Source of the DNA: Buttiauxella agrestis
GTDB lineage: Bacteria; Pseudomonadota; Gammaproteobacteria; Enterobacterales; Enterobacteriaceae
Assembly (NCBI RefSeq): GCF_900446255.1
Contig: NZ_UIGI01000001.1
Location: 4,118,763-4,182,762 of the forward strand
DNA length: 64,000 bases
Reading direction: 5' to 3'
The notes below the pieces were generated by a model that saw only the letters and a program-made list of their open reading frames with translations, did no database searches and was not told the DNA's origin. This document shows positions 17,485 through 26,884 of the stretch, piece by piece (positions within the stretch are counted from its first letter, which is position 1; every line of letters begins with the position of its first letter). The position numbers were made by a program, and so were the translations under genes.

Positions 17485-17886
17485 ATGCTGCCCAACAACC
17501 TGGTGCCCGCGATACTTCCGATACCGCCCAGGGAGGAGGCAGCGCTCAAGGAAGCAGAAATCACTTTATCCACTGATATTCATGATGATTTCGCCCTCCT
17601 TGAGAAGACAATTCTCAATGCAAATGATTATGCGGGACAGGCGAAGAACTCATTACTTGAAGAAAACAATCGCCATTTAAAAGACCAATTATTCTGTGCG
17701 GTAAAGATTGAAGCAATCACAACTTTGCTCAATGAATTAATTGAACAGGAAAAAGTGTGTCCGGCCGATCTCCAGATGCTGATAGAAGATAAAGAATTTC
17801 AGATAAGTCAGCATTCGCAGCACATCTGGATCAATCAGTTAACTCAGGAAAAAACCTGGCCGCTGTTTTATTCACTGGAAAATTAA
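17485..17886 (+). CDS. Unknown small cytosolic protein, first of a pair
   Basis: I do not recognise this protein. The 133-residue acidic product has no signal peptide or membrane segment. A Pro-rich N-terminus (NNLVPAILPIPPRE) is followed by helical, Glu/Lys-rich sequence. The ATG at 17485 has AAGGAAAA seven bases upstream. The in-frame GTG at 17449 lacks a ribosome site. The stop is 5 bases before the next gene, so the two are cotranscribed and perhaps partners. Confidence 0.6.
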   Translation: MLPNNLVPAILPIPPREEAALKEAEITLSTDIHDDFALLEKTILNANDYAGQAKNSLLEENNRHLKDQLFCAVKIEAITTLLNELIEQEKVCPADLQMLIEDKEFQISQHSQHIWINQLTQEKTWPLFYSLEN

Positions 17887-17891
17887 AATAA

Positions 17892-18278
17892 ATGTCACAG
17901 ACACCAGACCCAATTAATCCCCAACCAACATTATCAGATGAAAGTGAAGCGAAGAAATTTACCTTAAGTGAAAATATTACCGCGCTGGTGCAGATTAAAA
18001 ATGACAATATCGCTCGTCTTGCGCAGGGGAAAATTAATATCACCTCCGCATTGGTTGAGCAAAAATGGCATAACCGCCATCAAATTTATCCTTTTCGTGT
18101 GAAAGAAGAGATTTACGGTGCCGTACTCAGTGAAATTATCGCGAACCACCCAGGGTTAAAAAACCAGATTCTTGGGCGTCTGGAGGCGGTTTATCAGCAG
18201 TTGAGAAATGAAGAAGCACAAACACTGTCACGCACGCGTGCGCTGCTGGAAAACAGCTACAAAACACCGCATTTGTGA
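17892..18278 (+). CDS. Unknown small cytosolic protein, second of a pair
   Basis: I do not recognise this protein. The 128-residue product has a disordered Pro/Ser-rich first 20 residues, then mostly helical sequence with the conserved-looking block WHNRHQIYPFRVKEEIYGAVLSEI. There is no export signal. It follows the 17485 gene by 5 bases and ends 2 bases before the convergent fucR stop. It may bind its neighbour; this is inferred only from operon structure and size. Confidence 0.6.
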   Translation: MSQTPDPINPQPTLSDESEAKKFTLSENITALVQIKNDNIARLAQGKINITSALVEQKWHNRHQIYPFRVKEEIYGAVLSEIIANHPGLKNQILGRLEAVYQQLRNEEAQTLSRTRALLENSYKTPHL

Positions 18279-18280
18279 AA

Positions 18281-19024
18281 TTATGGCGCATGCTCGACTT
18301 TGCGCAAAGCATCCGAACATGGCTCACCTTCGGTAATAATTTCAGTCACATCCACCCGCTCGCCGATCCGCACCTCACTGACACGATCAAATTTGCTCTT
18401 ATCGATCAACAACAGTGACTGGGCAGAACGCTTGAGCAGCGCGGTTTTGTAATCCGCATTCCAGCTCCGCGTGTCCCATAACGTTCCATTGCTATCCACG
18501 CCTTCGCAGGAAAAAAGGAACAGATCGATATCCAGTGATTTGAGCTGCGCCGCGAGTGGCGCGTTGATATAGCAAGCATATTTACGCTGGAGCAATCCGC
18601 CGGTGCTGATCAGTTGAATGTGCTCACGTTTCGCCAGCGCCTGGCAAATCCGCTCGCTGTTGGTAAAAACTGTCAGTGGAATATCAGGCAGCAAACGTGC
18701 CAGATACCAACAAGTGGAACTGGCATCCAGCGCAATCACCATTTCGGGGGCAATCCAGGCCAGCGCGCGGTGAGCAATATCGGCTTTGCTATTGAGATGG
18801 CTTTTCAGGCGCGCAGCAAAAGGATCGCCGCCTTCATCGGCCCCACGATTAATTCGTTTTGCCCGCCCGTGCTGACGAACAATTTTCCCCTGCTTTTGCA
18901 GTAAACGCAGATCGCGCCGCACGGTTTCCTGGCTCACCTCTAACAAGTGGGCCAGTTGTTGCGTGGTGAGATTGTCATAGTGTTCGACAAGCTGAACCAG
19001 TTCCTGATGGCGTACGGTTTTCAT
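18281..19024 (-). CDS. fucR: L-fucose operon regulator FucR (DeoR family)
   Basis: FucR is the DeoR-family regulator of fucose genes, responding to fuculose-1-phosphate in E. coli. The 247-residue product carries an N-terminal helix-turn-helix (LTTQQLAHLLEVSQETVRRDL) and a C-terminal sugar-phosphate isomerase-like effector domain with DASSTCWYLARLLPD and LLLIDKSKFDR, both near-identical to E. coli FucR. The start at 19024 matches the family start and has GGGAG 9 bases before it; ATG 19042 adds six residues without homology. It follows fucU by 28 bases and is the last gene of fucI-K-U-R. Confidence 0.93.
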   Translation of the reverse strand: MKTVRHQELVQLVEHYDNLTTQQLAHLLEVSQETVRRDLRLLQKQGKIVRQHGRAKRINRGADEGGDPFAARLKSHLNSKADIAHRALAWIAPEMVIALDASSTCWYLARLLPDIPLTVFTNSERICQALAKREHIQLISTGGLLQRKYACYINAPLAAQLKSLDIDLFLFSCEGVDSNGTLWDTRSWNADYKTALLKRSAQSLLLIDKSKFDRVSEVRIGERVDVTEIITEGEPCSDALRKVEHAP

Positions 19025-19052
19025 GGTGGCGTCTCCCGGCAATGCCCGGATA

Positions 19053-19475
19053 TTAGGGGGTGACGCCCTTCTTTAACAAGATGTTGCCGTACTTCGCCCG
19101 CTCGCCTGTGATGACGATCGCAAAGGCGTGTTGGGCGCGTTCATAAAATGCATAACGATCTATGCGCTCAATCGCAGGCCCGTGATCTTCATTGAACAGA
19201 GCCTGGCGGTAACGCTGCTCAACGCGATTATCCAGTTCATCACCACTGACCGGAGCCATCATCACCAGCGGTGGCGCATAGCTATCGAGTTCAAAAAGTG
19301 GGATCACCGCCGCCAGCAAATCGCTTACCAGCACGCCATCTGCGCGTATCACCTGCGGGCCAATGCTATGAGCGGGAAAATGTGCATCGGCGAAGATAAT
19401 TTCATCTCCATGCCCCATCTCAGCGAGCACTTTCAAAAGCGTTGGGGAAATTAGCGGTGAGATATTTTTCAGCAT
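19053..19475 (-). CDS. fucU: L-fucose mutarotase
   Basis: FucU interconverts alpha- and beta-L-fucose to feed FucI, which uses the alpha anomer. The 140-residue product is collinear with E. coli FucU ([21 protein letters not shown], with the catalytic region [27 protein letters not shown]). The start at 19475 is fixed by homology; the long upstream extension is the fucK overlap frame. Its ATG is 1 base after the fucK stop, so they are translationally coupled. Confidence 0.97.
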   Translation of the reverse strand: MLKNISPLISPTLLKVLAEMGHGDEIIFADAHFPAHSIGPQVIRADGVLVSDLLAAVIPLFELDSYAPPLVMMAPVSGDELDNRVEQRYRQALFNEDHGPAIERIDRYAFYERAQHAFAIVITGERAKYGNILLKKGVTP

Positions 19476-19476
19476 G

Positions 19477-20922
19477 TCACACTCCATTTTCAGCAAAATT
19501 GCGATAAACCTCGCATTGTTCGCCCGGATAAAAATAACGATATTGGTAATCAATCTGCGCTCGCGCCTGCTCAGGTGAACTAAATACGCCGCAACCAGAC
19601 CAGGCAAACATCGCCGCGCCCAGTACCGTGGTTTCGGCATCGTCCAACACTTTAATCGGCAAGCCGAGAATGTCCGCTTTTATCTGGTTCCACAGCGCAT
19701 TGCGACTACCACCGCCCACCAGCAACAACTCTTGCGCCTTAAAGCCGCCGATAGATTCCAGAACCTGCAAATTATTGCGTAACTGCCAGCTCAGACTTTC
19801 CAGAGCGGCGCGATAAAAATGCCCACGCGTTGTTGAAAGCGTTGCGCCCTGCCAGCCCGCATTTGACGGGCGTGCCATTAGCCTGCTATCCATCCGCAGA
19901 CCTTCGCAACCCGGTTCAACCTTTTGCGCAGCCGCGATCATCTGCTGATAAACCAGCCCAGGCTCAACATCGTACCAGTGAAGATGACGTACCCATTCCA
20001 GCACGCCGGAAGCCAGCCACTGTAGGCCTGGATTATATAAACCCGGCATGCTGTCCAACTCGCAGGTTGAACCGGCATAACCCGGCAACAGCGCGGTATT
20101 TACCGTCGGGCTGCGCACCATTAAGATTTCCCAGGTCCCAGAGGAAAGCACCGGTTGAGAAAGCCCAGCCCCCGACCCAAACAGCGCAAACTGCGTGTCG
20201 TGGCCCGCAGAAATCACCGGAATGTCAGGGGATAACCCAAAGTTTGACGCGATGTGCGGGAGCAACGTGCCGATGACTTCTCCAGGAATCACCTGGCGTG
20301 GGAAGAGCCGCTCAGGTAAGCCCACCGCCTGCAAAATAGCCTCGCTGAATCGAGCGTTATGGATATCGAGCAATTGGCTGGTGCCCGCCATCGTGCGGTC
20401 AGTGGTCAGTTCACCCGTCAGACGTTGGTTAATTAAAGATGAAATAAACAGCCACGCGTCGGCGCGCTCGACAAGTTCAGCATGGTGCTGTTTTAGCCAC
20501 AACAATTTGTAGAGGGTGTTAAAGCTGAATTGGCCGACACCCGACAGCGTTTGTAAATCCTGCGGCGAAATCATGCTGTTAATTGCCGCCATATGTTCCA
20601 CGGTGCGCGGGCATTTCCAGCTAATAATCGGGTACAGCAATTCACCGCGTGGATCGGTTAACGCGCCATCCACACCAAAAGTGGTGACGGTTATTGCGCG
20701 AATTTCCCAGCCGCTCAGTTGCTCCATTACTTCCCGGGAACACTGCTGCAAACGCTGGAGAATGTCGTCGAGCGACCAGTCATGCCAGTGTGGGTTCTCG
20801 GCCGAAATCCGGCTTTCATTGGCAACCGCCGCTTTGGCAACGATTCGCCCCTCGCGGCCAACGGCCATAGCCCGCACATTGGTTGCCCCACAATCTAATA
20901 CCAACACGGCTTCTTGCTTCAT
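19477..20922 (-). CDS. fucK: L-fuculokinase
   Basis: FucK phosphorylates L-fuculose to L-fuculose-1-phosphate. It has 481 residues, a FGGY-family kinase with two actin-like domains. The N-terminal phosphate-binding motif is [13 protein letters not shown], the sugar-contact region is TTFGVDGAL, and the C-terminal adenosine motif is [22 protein letters not shown]. It lies between fucI (54-base gap) and fucU (1 base), the order found in E. coli. Confidence 0.96.
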   Translation of the reverse strand: MKQEAVLVLDCGATNVRAMAVGREGRIVAKAAVANESRISAENPHWHDWSLDDILQRLQQCSREVMEQLSGWEIRAITVTTFGVDGALTDPRGELLYPIISWKCPRTVEHMAAINSMISPQDLQTLSGVGQFSFNTLYKLLWLKQHHAELVERADAWLFISSLINQRLTGELTTDRTMAGTSQLLDIHNARFSEAILQAVGLPERLFPRQVIPGEVIGTLLPHIASNFGLSPDIPVISAGHDTQFALFGSGAGLSQPVLSSGTWEILMVRSPTVNTALLPGYAGSTCELDSMPGLYNPGLQWLASGVLEWVRHLHWYDVEPGLVYQQMIAAAQKVEPGCEGLRMDSRLMARPSNAGWQGATLSTTRGHFYRAALESLSWQLRNNLQVLESIGGFKAQELLLVGGGSRNALWNQIKADILGLPIKVLDDAETTVLGAAMFAWSGCGVFSSPEQARAQIDYQYRYFYPGEQCEVYRNFAENGV

Positions 20923-20976
20923 CGCGCCTCCTGCTCTTTCAATGCCGCCACTTTGAAGGCGGCGGCACTGGCGTGT

Positions 20977-22755
20977 TTAACGTTTATAAAGCGGGCCGTA
21001 GTTCTGGCAGGCGCGATAATCCTGACCTTCGCTGTCCATGCCGTGCGCCGCCCACACTGATGGGCGATAAATCGCCTCGTCTTCAACGTTATGCATACAC
21101 ACTGGAATACGCAGCATTGAAGCGAGCGTAATCAAATCCGCGCCCACATGACCGACGGTCAGAACGCCGTGATTCGCGCCCCAGTTCGACATCACAGACC
21201 AGACATCTTTGAACGGCCCAACGCCGGTTAAACGTGGCGCAAACCAGGTCGTCGGCCACGAGGAATCGGTGCGCTTATCGAGCGTGTCGTGGACATCTTT
21301 CGGCAGATCAACGCTCCAGCCTTCAGCGATTTGTAGCACCGGGCCAACGCCTTTGATCAGGTTGATGCGGCTCATAGTAAACGGCACGCCGCCACGGGTC
21401 AGGAAGCGTGATGAGAAACCGCCGCCACGGAAATACTCGTGCACCGCAGGGCACCATTCGGTTGCGGCCAGGCAAGCATCGGCTTCTTGTTGGCTGATTT
21501 GCCAGTGAGGTTTCATGGTGGGATTGCCAGCGTCATCTTGCTGGCGGCAGGTGCCATCGAGCGCCGCCGAACCTGAGTTAATCAGGTGGATAATGCCATG
21601 TTCAGCCCGCCCGGTGAGCGCTTTGCCCGTCACACGTTTGACGACTTCCGGCGACCAGAAAGTACGCACATCAGCAAACACCTGCGCGGTGCCCGTCAGC
21701 AAATGTCCGAACAACATCGAAGCCCCGTTAAGGCTGTCGTTTTCGGTCGCCACAACGTACGGCTGGCGCACCCCGTGCCAGTCAAAAGAACTATTGAGCA
21801 ATGCTTCAGCGGTATCGCCATTCGGGTATTGATCCGTCCAGTGCCGCTGGCCCTGGAAACCTGCGGCAATGGCGTTGTAACCCAATGATTCTTCGACGCG
21901 CCCCTTCTCGGCAAGCCTGGTGTTGCCCTTCATCATGTCTCTGATACACATCGCCATCAGCAAACTTTCACGCAAAATTGCGTGGTTTTCCTGCTCTGTG
22001 CGGTGGTACTTCTCAGCGTTTTTATCTTCGCCGTATTTGAAGTTTTTATCCGCCCAGCTGAGTGCTAACTCAAGCTCTTGTTCATCATAGATTTTATGGT
22101 CGATGCGACGGCGCAGTTCCGTCATATCCACCGCCTGCACTTTCATGCCGAGGTACGATTCAAAGAAGTTGTGGTCCACAATCGAACCCGCGATCCCCAT
22201 CGAAACGCCACCCACCGACAAATAACTTTTGCCTTTCATACTGGCTACGGCAAGGCCCGCACGTGCAAAGCGCAACAGCTTTTCCTGCACATCTGCGGGA
22301 ATAGACGTGTCGTCCGCTTCCTGCACGTCATGGCCGTAGATTGAAAACGCGGGCAACCCTTTTTGATTATGCGCGGCCAGCGCTGCGGCCAGATAAACCG
22401 CGCCAGGGCGCTCGGTGCCGTTAAAACCCCAAATGGCTTTCGGGCGCATCGGGTCCATATCAATGGTTTCGCTGCCGTAGCACCAGCACGGCGTTACTGT
22501 GATGGTCAGCCCGACATTCAGGCGACTGAATTTTTCTTCGCAGGCGGCGGACTCGGCCATTCCGGCAATCGTGGTATCAGCAATCACACATTCAACGGTA
22601 GTGCCGCAGGCATGACGTAATTGCTCACTAAGCAGTTGCGCCGTGGCCTTCGCCATATTCATGGTTTGTTCTTCAAGTGATTCGCGCACGCCCATTCTCC
22701 GGCCATCAATAACCGGCCGGATGCCTATTTTGGGTAAGGAATTAATATGGTTCAT
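20977..22755 (-). CDS. fucI: L-fucose isomerase
   Basis: FucI converts L-fucose to L-fuculose with Mn2+. The 592-residue product (E. coli 591) starts [25 protein letters not shown]. The ATG at 22755 has GAGG at ideal spacing; upstream in-frame ATGs at 22767 and 22812 lack both homology and ribosome site. Metal-ligand and substrate regions ([34 protein letters not shown]) are intact. It is the first gene of the fucI-K-U-R operon, preceded by a regulatory region with a FucR-type palindrome and a CRP site. Confidence 0.96.
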   Translation of the reverse strand: MNHINSLPKIGIRPVIDGRRMGVRESLEEQTMNMAKATAQLLSEQLRHACGTTVECVIADTTIAGMAESAACEEKFSRLNVGLTITVTPCWCYGSETIDMDPMRPKAIWGFNGTERPGAVYLAAALAAHNQKGLPAFSIYGHDVQEADDTSIPADVQEKLLRFARAGLAVASMKGKSYLSVGGVSMGIAGSIVDHNFFESYLGMKVQAVDMTELRRRIDHKIYDEQELELALSWADKNFKYGEDKNAEKYHRTEQENHAILRESLLMAMCIRDMMKGNTRLAEKGRVEESLGYNAIAAGFQGQRHWTDQYPNGDTAEALLNSSFDWHGVRQPYVVATENDSLNGASMLFGHLLTGTAQVFADVRTFWSPEVVKRVTGKALTGRAEHGIIHLINSGSAALDGTCRQQDDAGNPTMKPHWQISQQEADACLAATEWCPAVHEYFRGGGFSSRFLTRGGVPFTMSRINLIKGVGPVLQIAEGWSVDLPKDVHDTLDKRTDSSWPTTWFAPRLTGVGPFKDVWSVMSNWGANHGVLTVGHVGADLITLASMLRIPVCMHNVEDEAIYRPSVWAAHGMDSEGQDYRACQNYGPLYKR

Positions 22756-22847
22756 AAGAAACCTCATGTTGAAAATCTGTTTTTTGTGAACGAGATAAAG
22801 GCGCTTAAACACACCGAAAAATGTGAATAGCGTAAAAAGTGAAAATT

Positions 22848-22863
22848 GCTAACTCGAATTAGC
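22848..22863. promoter_or_regulatory. Candidate FucR operator on the fucI side
   Basis: GCTAACTCGAATTAGC is a 16-bp palindrome with one mismatched pair, 93 bases before fucI. It repeats almost exactly at 23086-23101, and the 24 bases before each copy also align (TGAATAGC then an A-rich run), giving a direct repeat of about 40 bp. Confidence 0.7.
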
Positions 22864-22907
22864 ATAGATACCGAAGATTAAAATCGACAATATAATTATC
22901 TTTGAAG

Positions 22908-22923
22908 TGTGATGTTTTTCACG
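22908..22923. promoter_or_regulatory. Candidate CRP site in the divergent fuc region
   Basis: TGTGA-TGTTTT-TCACG matches the CRP consensus at 9 of 10 positions. It lies 153 bases upstream of fucI and between the two palindromes, fitting catabolite-controlled fucose use. Confidence 0.75.
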
Positions 22924-23085
22924 AGTTTTAGCGTTCAGAAGAAATGTTAAAAATATTAGCTTTTACGATAAATAAATAACTTATCTATTTTCATATAGAT
23001 ACGTCATTAGCACAGAGCTACGTCACAATTTGATAGCAAATAATTTGTCGGAACCGCCGAGTTTGAATAGCTTTAAAACGTAAAT

Positions 23086-23101
23086 GCTAACTCGAGTTAG
23101 C
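23086..23101. promoter_or_regulatory. Candidate FucR operator on the transporter side
   Basis: GCTAACTCGAGTTAGC is a perfect 16-bp palindrome 153 bases before the ABC ATPase gene. It differs from the fucI-side copy at one base. A DeoR-family regulator (FucR) or the cluster's LacI-type regulator could bind it. Confidence 0.7.
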
Positions 23102-23253
23102 GAATTTGAATATTCAACGGGTTTTATACACAGAGGAAACCGGCGTGTGGGTCATGCACAATAACCTAGCCCCGGAAAAATAACTCTCTCACGTATCTGT
23201 CTTTCCCGTTAATTACCGACTGCGAACACCTGATCAATTCAAGGGAAAGCGCC

Positions 23254-24753
23254 ATGTCAGACCATTTTTTGCAAATGAATAATATAACCAAACGATTTCC
23301 CGGTGTTCTGGCGCTGAGCAATGTCAGTTTCAATTTACGCCGTGGCGAAGTCCATGCTTTGCTTGGGGAAAATGGTGCGGGAAAATCAACACTCATGAAA
23401 ATTCTCTCCGGCGTATATCGTCCGGACGAGGGTGAAATCATTTTCGAGGGGAATAAGGTCAAATTCGATAGCCCTCTCGATGCGCAAAAATTAGGTATCA
23501 CTATCATTCATCAGGAATTTAATTTATTCCCGGACCTGACCGTTGAAGAGAATATTTATATTGGACGTGAGTTTTGTAAAAACAATCGCTGGCGACTCGA
23601 CGTCCCTGCCCAACGGGCATCCGTAAAGGAAATCCTGGCGAAACTTAATCTTAAAATTAAGCCCGAAACACGCGTTTCTGATTTAACGGTTGCACAGCAA
23701 CAGATGGTCGAAATCGCCAAGGCCATTTCGGTCAATGCCAAAGTTCTGGTGATGGATGAACCGACGGCGGCACTCACTGAAAGCGAGATTGATAGCCTGT
23801 TTCGGGTCACGCGTTTACTCAAAGAACAAGGCACTGGCGTGGTTTACATCTCGCATCGCCTGGAAGAACTGGCGCTGATCGCTGACCGCGCTACCGTGAT
23901 GCGTGACGGGCAATACATAGATACTGTGGATTATGAAACGGTACAAATCAGCGACCTGATTACCAAAATGGTCGGGCGTAAACTCGGCGATATTTACCCC
24001 CGTCGCCCGCCATTCACAGGAGATCGCAAGGTACTGGAAGTTAAAAACCTTCAGCGTAAAGGTGTGCTGCACGATATTAATTTCAGCCTTCATCAAGGTG
24101 AAGTATTGGGTCTTTCAGGTTTAATGGGTGCCGGGCGAACTGAGCTTGCGCGCGCATTATTTGGTGCTGACCCGATTGATAGTGGCGAAATATGGCTTAA
24201 TGGTGAATTAACCAAAATAGGTGATGTACATCAGGCCATCGAGAAAGGCATTGGCTATTTAACCGAAGACCGTAAAAAAGAAGGACTGGCGTTAGGATTA
24301 TCGGTCGAACTCAATATCATGCTAGGAAACTTCCCTGAGTATTCAGATAAGTTTGGCATCGTAAAAGAGAAACAGTGTGAAGAAATAAGCCAGAAATTAG
24401 TGAATGCATTACGTATTAAAACACCTCACTTACAACAAGCAGCCCTTAATCTTAGCGGTGGTAATCAACAGAAAATAATTATCGCCCGCTGGGTCTGCAA
24501 AGATACCGACATTTTAATTTTTGATGAGCCAACCCGGGGTATTGATGTAGGAGCAAAGCTGGAAATTTATGAATTGATGAATCGCCTGGTCGCGAAAGGT
24601 AAATCCATCATCATGATTTCATCTGAATTGCCCGAAATTCTTGGCATGTGCGATCGCATTTTAGTGATGCGTAGCGGCCACATAGCAGGTGAGCTGAACC
24701 AGGCCAACGCCTCTCAGGAATCCATTATGAAATATGCGACGTTAGAGGACTGA
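23254..24753 (+). CDS. Sugar ABC transporter ATP-binding protein (probable L-fucose uptake)
   Basis: This is a 499-residue RbsA/AraG-type protein with two fused ATPase domains. The N-terminal half has Walker A GENGAGKST, the signature near LTVAQQQMVEIAKA and Walker B VLVMDEPT. The C-terminal half has the degenerate loop GLMGAGRTEL, the signature LSGGNQQKIIIARW and Walker B ILIFDEPTRGID. It starts the operon divergent from fucI, followed by a permease (3-base gap) and a binding protein. Fucose as substrate is inferred from the surrounding fuc genes and the absence of fucP. Confidence 0.9.
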   Translation: MSDHFLQMNNITKRFPGVLALSNVSFNLRRGEVHALLGENGAGKSTLMKILSGVYRPDEGEIIFEGNKVKFDSPLDAQKLGITIIHQEFNLFPDLTVEENIYIGREFCKNNRWRLDVPAQRASVKEILAKLNLKIKPETRVSDLTVAQQQMVEIAKAISVNAKVLVMDEPTAALTESEIDSLFRVTRLLKEQGTGVVYISHRLEELALIADRATVMRDGQYIDTVDYETVQISDLITKMVGRKLGDIYPRRPPFTGDRKVLEVKNLQRKGVLHDINFSLHQGEVLGLSGLMGAGRTELARALFGADPIDSGEIWLNGELTKIGDVHQAIEKGIGYLTEDRKKEGLALGLSVELNIMLGNFPEYSDKFGIVKEKQCEEISQKLVNALRIKTPHLQQAALNLSGGNQQKIIIARWVCKDTDILIFDEPTRGIDVGAKLEIYELMNRLVAKGKSIIMISSELPEILGMCDRILVMRSGHIAGELNQANASQESIMKYATLED

Positions 24754-24756
24754 ATA

Positions 24757-25740
24757 ATGACCGACTCATTAACGCCCACCAACCAACCGGTAAAAACGCG
24801 CCGTTTGAATAAAGCACTTCTGATGCGCCTCGCGCCCTTATTCAGCCTGGTTTTGCTGGTGATATTTTTTAGCTTCAGCTCCCCCTTCTTCTTTAATACC
24901 GAAAATATCATGACGATTGCGCTGCAAACGTCGGTGATTGGCATCATGGCAATAGGCGTGACTTACGTCATTATCACCTCGGGTATCGATCTGTCGTTAG
25001 GTTCCGTGGTGGCGTTTTCCGGCGTGGTGGTCGGACTGTGCGCCTCTTACAGCATGCCGCTGATTGTTTGTGTGGTTGCCGGAATGCTCGCGGGTGGCTT
25101 ATGCGGTTGTATCAATGGTTTCCTGGTCACGCGTGCCGCCATTCCACCGTTCATAGCCACCCTCGGACTGATGATGTCAGTGCGCGGTATCAACATGGTA
25201 ATGACCGATGGGCGCGCGATTTATTTCTCTGATTACCCGATGTTTAAAATGCTGGCTCAGGGCCGCCTGTTCGATGTCCTGCCCTACCCGGTCTTTTACC
25301 TGCTGATCATTGCGCTGGTCGCCGCGTGGATCCTGAAAAAAACGGTGATTGGGCGCTATGTCTACGCCGTGGGCAGCAACGAAGTGGCGGCACATCTTTC
25401 CGGTATTAAGGTTCAGCGCGTCAAAATCTTTGTCTACGCCTTCTGCGGCCTGTTAACCGGCATCGCCGGGGTGATCCTCGCGTCACGTCTTAATTCCGGC
25501 CAGCCCACCGTGGGCGTGGGTTACGAACTCGAAGCCATTGCCGCAGTGGTAATTGGCGGCACCAGCCTGATGGGCGGCGTTGGCACCATCGGCGGCACCA
25601 TAATTGGCGCATTCATTATGAGCGTGCTGAAAAACGGCCTCAACCTGATGGGGGTATCTCAATTCTGGCAGATGGTTGCGATGGGTATTGTGGTCATCGC
25701 TGCGGTTTATCTCGATACATTACGCAAGAAAATGCGTTAG
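24757..25740 (+). CDS. Sugar ABC transporter permease (probable L-fucose uptake)
   Basis: This is a 327-residue RbsC-family inner-membrane permease with about eight to ten membrane segments. Family motifs are present: GIDLSLGSVVAFSGVV, the EAIAAVVIGGTSLMGGVGTIGGT segment near the C-terminus, and YAVGSNEVAAHLSGI. It starts 3 bases after the ATPase gene. It would form a homodimeric channel served by the dual ATPase. Confidence 0.9.
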   Translation: MTDSLTPTNQPVKTRRLNKALLMRLAPLFSLVLLVIFFSFSSPFFFNTENIMTIALQTSVIGIMAIGVTYVIITSGIDLSLGSVVAFSGVVVGLCASYSMPLIVCVVAGMLAGGLCGCINGFLVTRAAIPPFIATLGLMMSVRGINMVMTDGRAIYFSDYPMFKMLAQGRLFDVLPYPVFYLLIIALVAAWILKKTVIGRYVYAVGSNEVAAHLSGIKVQRVKIFVYAFCGLLTGIAGVILASRLNSGQPTVGVGYELEAIAAVVIGGTSLMGGVGTIGGTIIGAFIMSVLKNGLNLMGVSQFWQMVAMGIVVIAAVYLDTLRKKMR

Positions 25741-25804
25741 CAGTCTGTTTATAAATAGAACGTTTTTACCCTACATAAAACCCGAACATAACGGAGCTAG
25801 TGAG

Positions 25805-26755
25805 ATGAAAACCAAACATATTTTAGGTGCACTGTCCCTTGCTGCACTGATGGTCAGCACCGCCTACGCAAAGACATTAACGCTGCCGGTGGTGAGTAAG
25901 GGCTACCAGCATGAATTCTTCCAGACGGTAAAAATGGGTACTGTCGCGGCGGCGAAAGATTTAGGCGTCGAAACCAGTTTTGTTGGCCCGGCTGATGAAA
26001 CGCAAATTGCCGAACAAATTCAGCTTATTGAAAACACCATGGCGAAAAAACCTGATGGTATTTTGCTGGCAGCGCTCGACGCTAACGCCCTGACGCCGCT
26101 GGTTGAAACCGCCAACAGCCGTGGGATTAAAATCGTTACCTTCGACTCCGGCGTAAATTCAGATATTCCTGCCAGCTTCGTTGCCACTAACAACGTCAAA
26201 GCAGGTGCTGAAGCCGCCGACGCGCTGGCAGCAGAGGTAGGCGGTAAAGGTAAAGTGGGGGTGATTGCGCACGTTGCCGGAACCAGCTCTGCCATCGAAC
26301 GCTCTGAAGGTTTCACCAAACAGATGAAAGAGAAATATCCGCAGATTACCGTGCTGCCGGTGCAATACAGCGATGGCGATCCGCAAAAAGCGATGGATAA
26401 AACCACCGATATGGTTCAGGCAAATCCAGATTTAGTAGGGATCTACGCCACCAACGAAGGCTCAACGCTGGGTGTTGCCAACGCCATTGATAGCCTTGGC
26501 ATTAAAGGCAAAGTGAAAGTCATTGGCTTCGACAGCACCGAAGCGATTATCGGCTTCCTGAAATCGGGCGTGCTGCAAGGCTTTGTGGTGCAGGATGCGT
26601 ATCAGATTGGTTATCAGGGTATTAAAGCGCTGAATGATGCAATCAATGGTAAAGCCGTCGCCAAAGTGATTGATATCCCGGTCAAATTTGTCAGCATGAA
26701 GAACATTAACGATCCGGCAGTAGATAAGCTGCTGCATCCGTTTGGTAAGAAGTAA
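25805..26755 (+). CDS. Periplasmic sugar-binding protein of the probable L-fucose ABC transporter
   Basis: The 316-residue product starts MKTKHILGALSLAALMVS with a Sec signal peptide cleaved after AYA. The mature protein is a type I periplasmic binding protein (RbsB-like) with KGYQHEFFQTVKMG, DGILLAALDANAL and VIGFDSTEAIIGFL blocks. GGAG lies 8 bases before the ATG. An in-frame start at 25676 inside the permease gene is rejected. It is 64 bases downstream of the permease. The ligand is not shown by sequence; fucose is inferred from context. Confidence 0.9.
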   Translation: MKTKHILGALSLAALMVSTAYAKTLTLPVVSKGYQHEFFQTVKMGTVAAAKDLGVETSFVGPADETQIAEQIQLIENTMAKKPDGILLAALDANALTPLVETANSRGIKIVTFDSGVNSDIPASFVATNNVKAGAEAADALAAEVGGKGKVGVIAHVAGTSSAIERSEGFTKQMKEKYPQITVLPVQYSDGDPQKAMDKTTDMVQANPDLVGIYATNEGSTLGVANAIDSLGIKGKVKVIGFDSTEAIIGFLKSGVLQGFVVQDAYQIGYQGIKALNDAINGKAVAKVIDIPVKFVSMKNINDPAVDKLLHPFGKK

Positions 26756-26767
26756 ACCCAACGCCCG

Positions 26768-26792
26768 CCCCTTTGCGCCAACGCAAGGGGGC
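26768..26792 (+). terminator. Hairpin after the binding-protein gene
   Basis: CCCCTTTGCG and CGCAAGGGG pair around a short loop just after the stop, with no T-run. It may stabilise the abundant binding-protein mRNA or reduce read-through into the regulator gene. Confidence 0.4.
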
Positions 26793-26884
26793 TGTCCGGT
26801 GAGAATGACAAACTGCGGTAGGTGTTTGAAGTTTTGGATTTATAATGGCAGCTATTTTTTGATAACGGACTGGGGAAAACGGAC

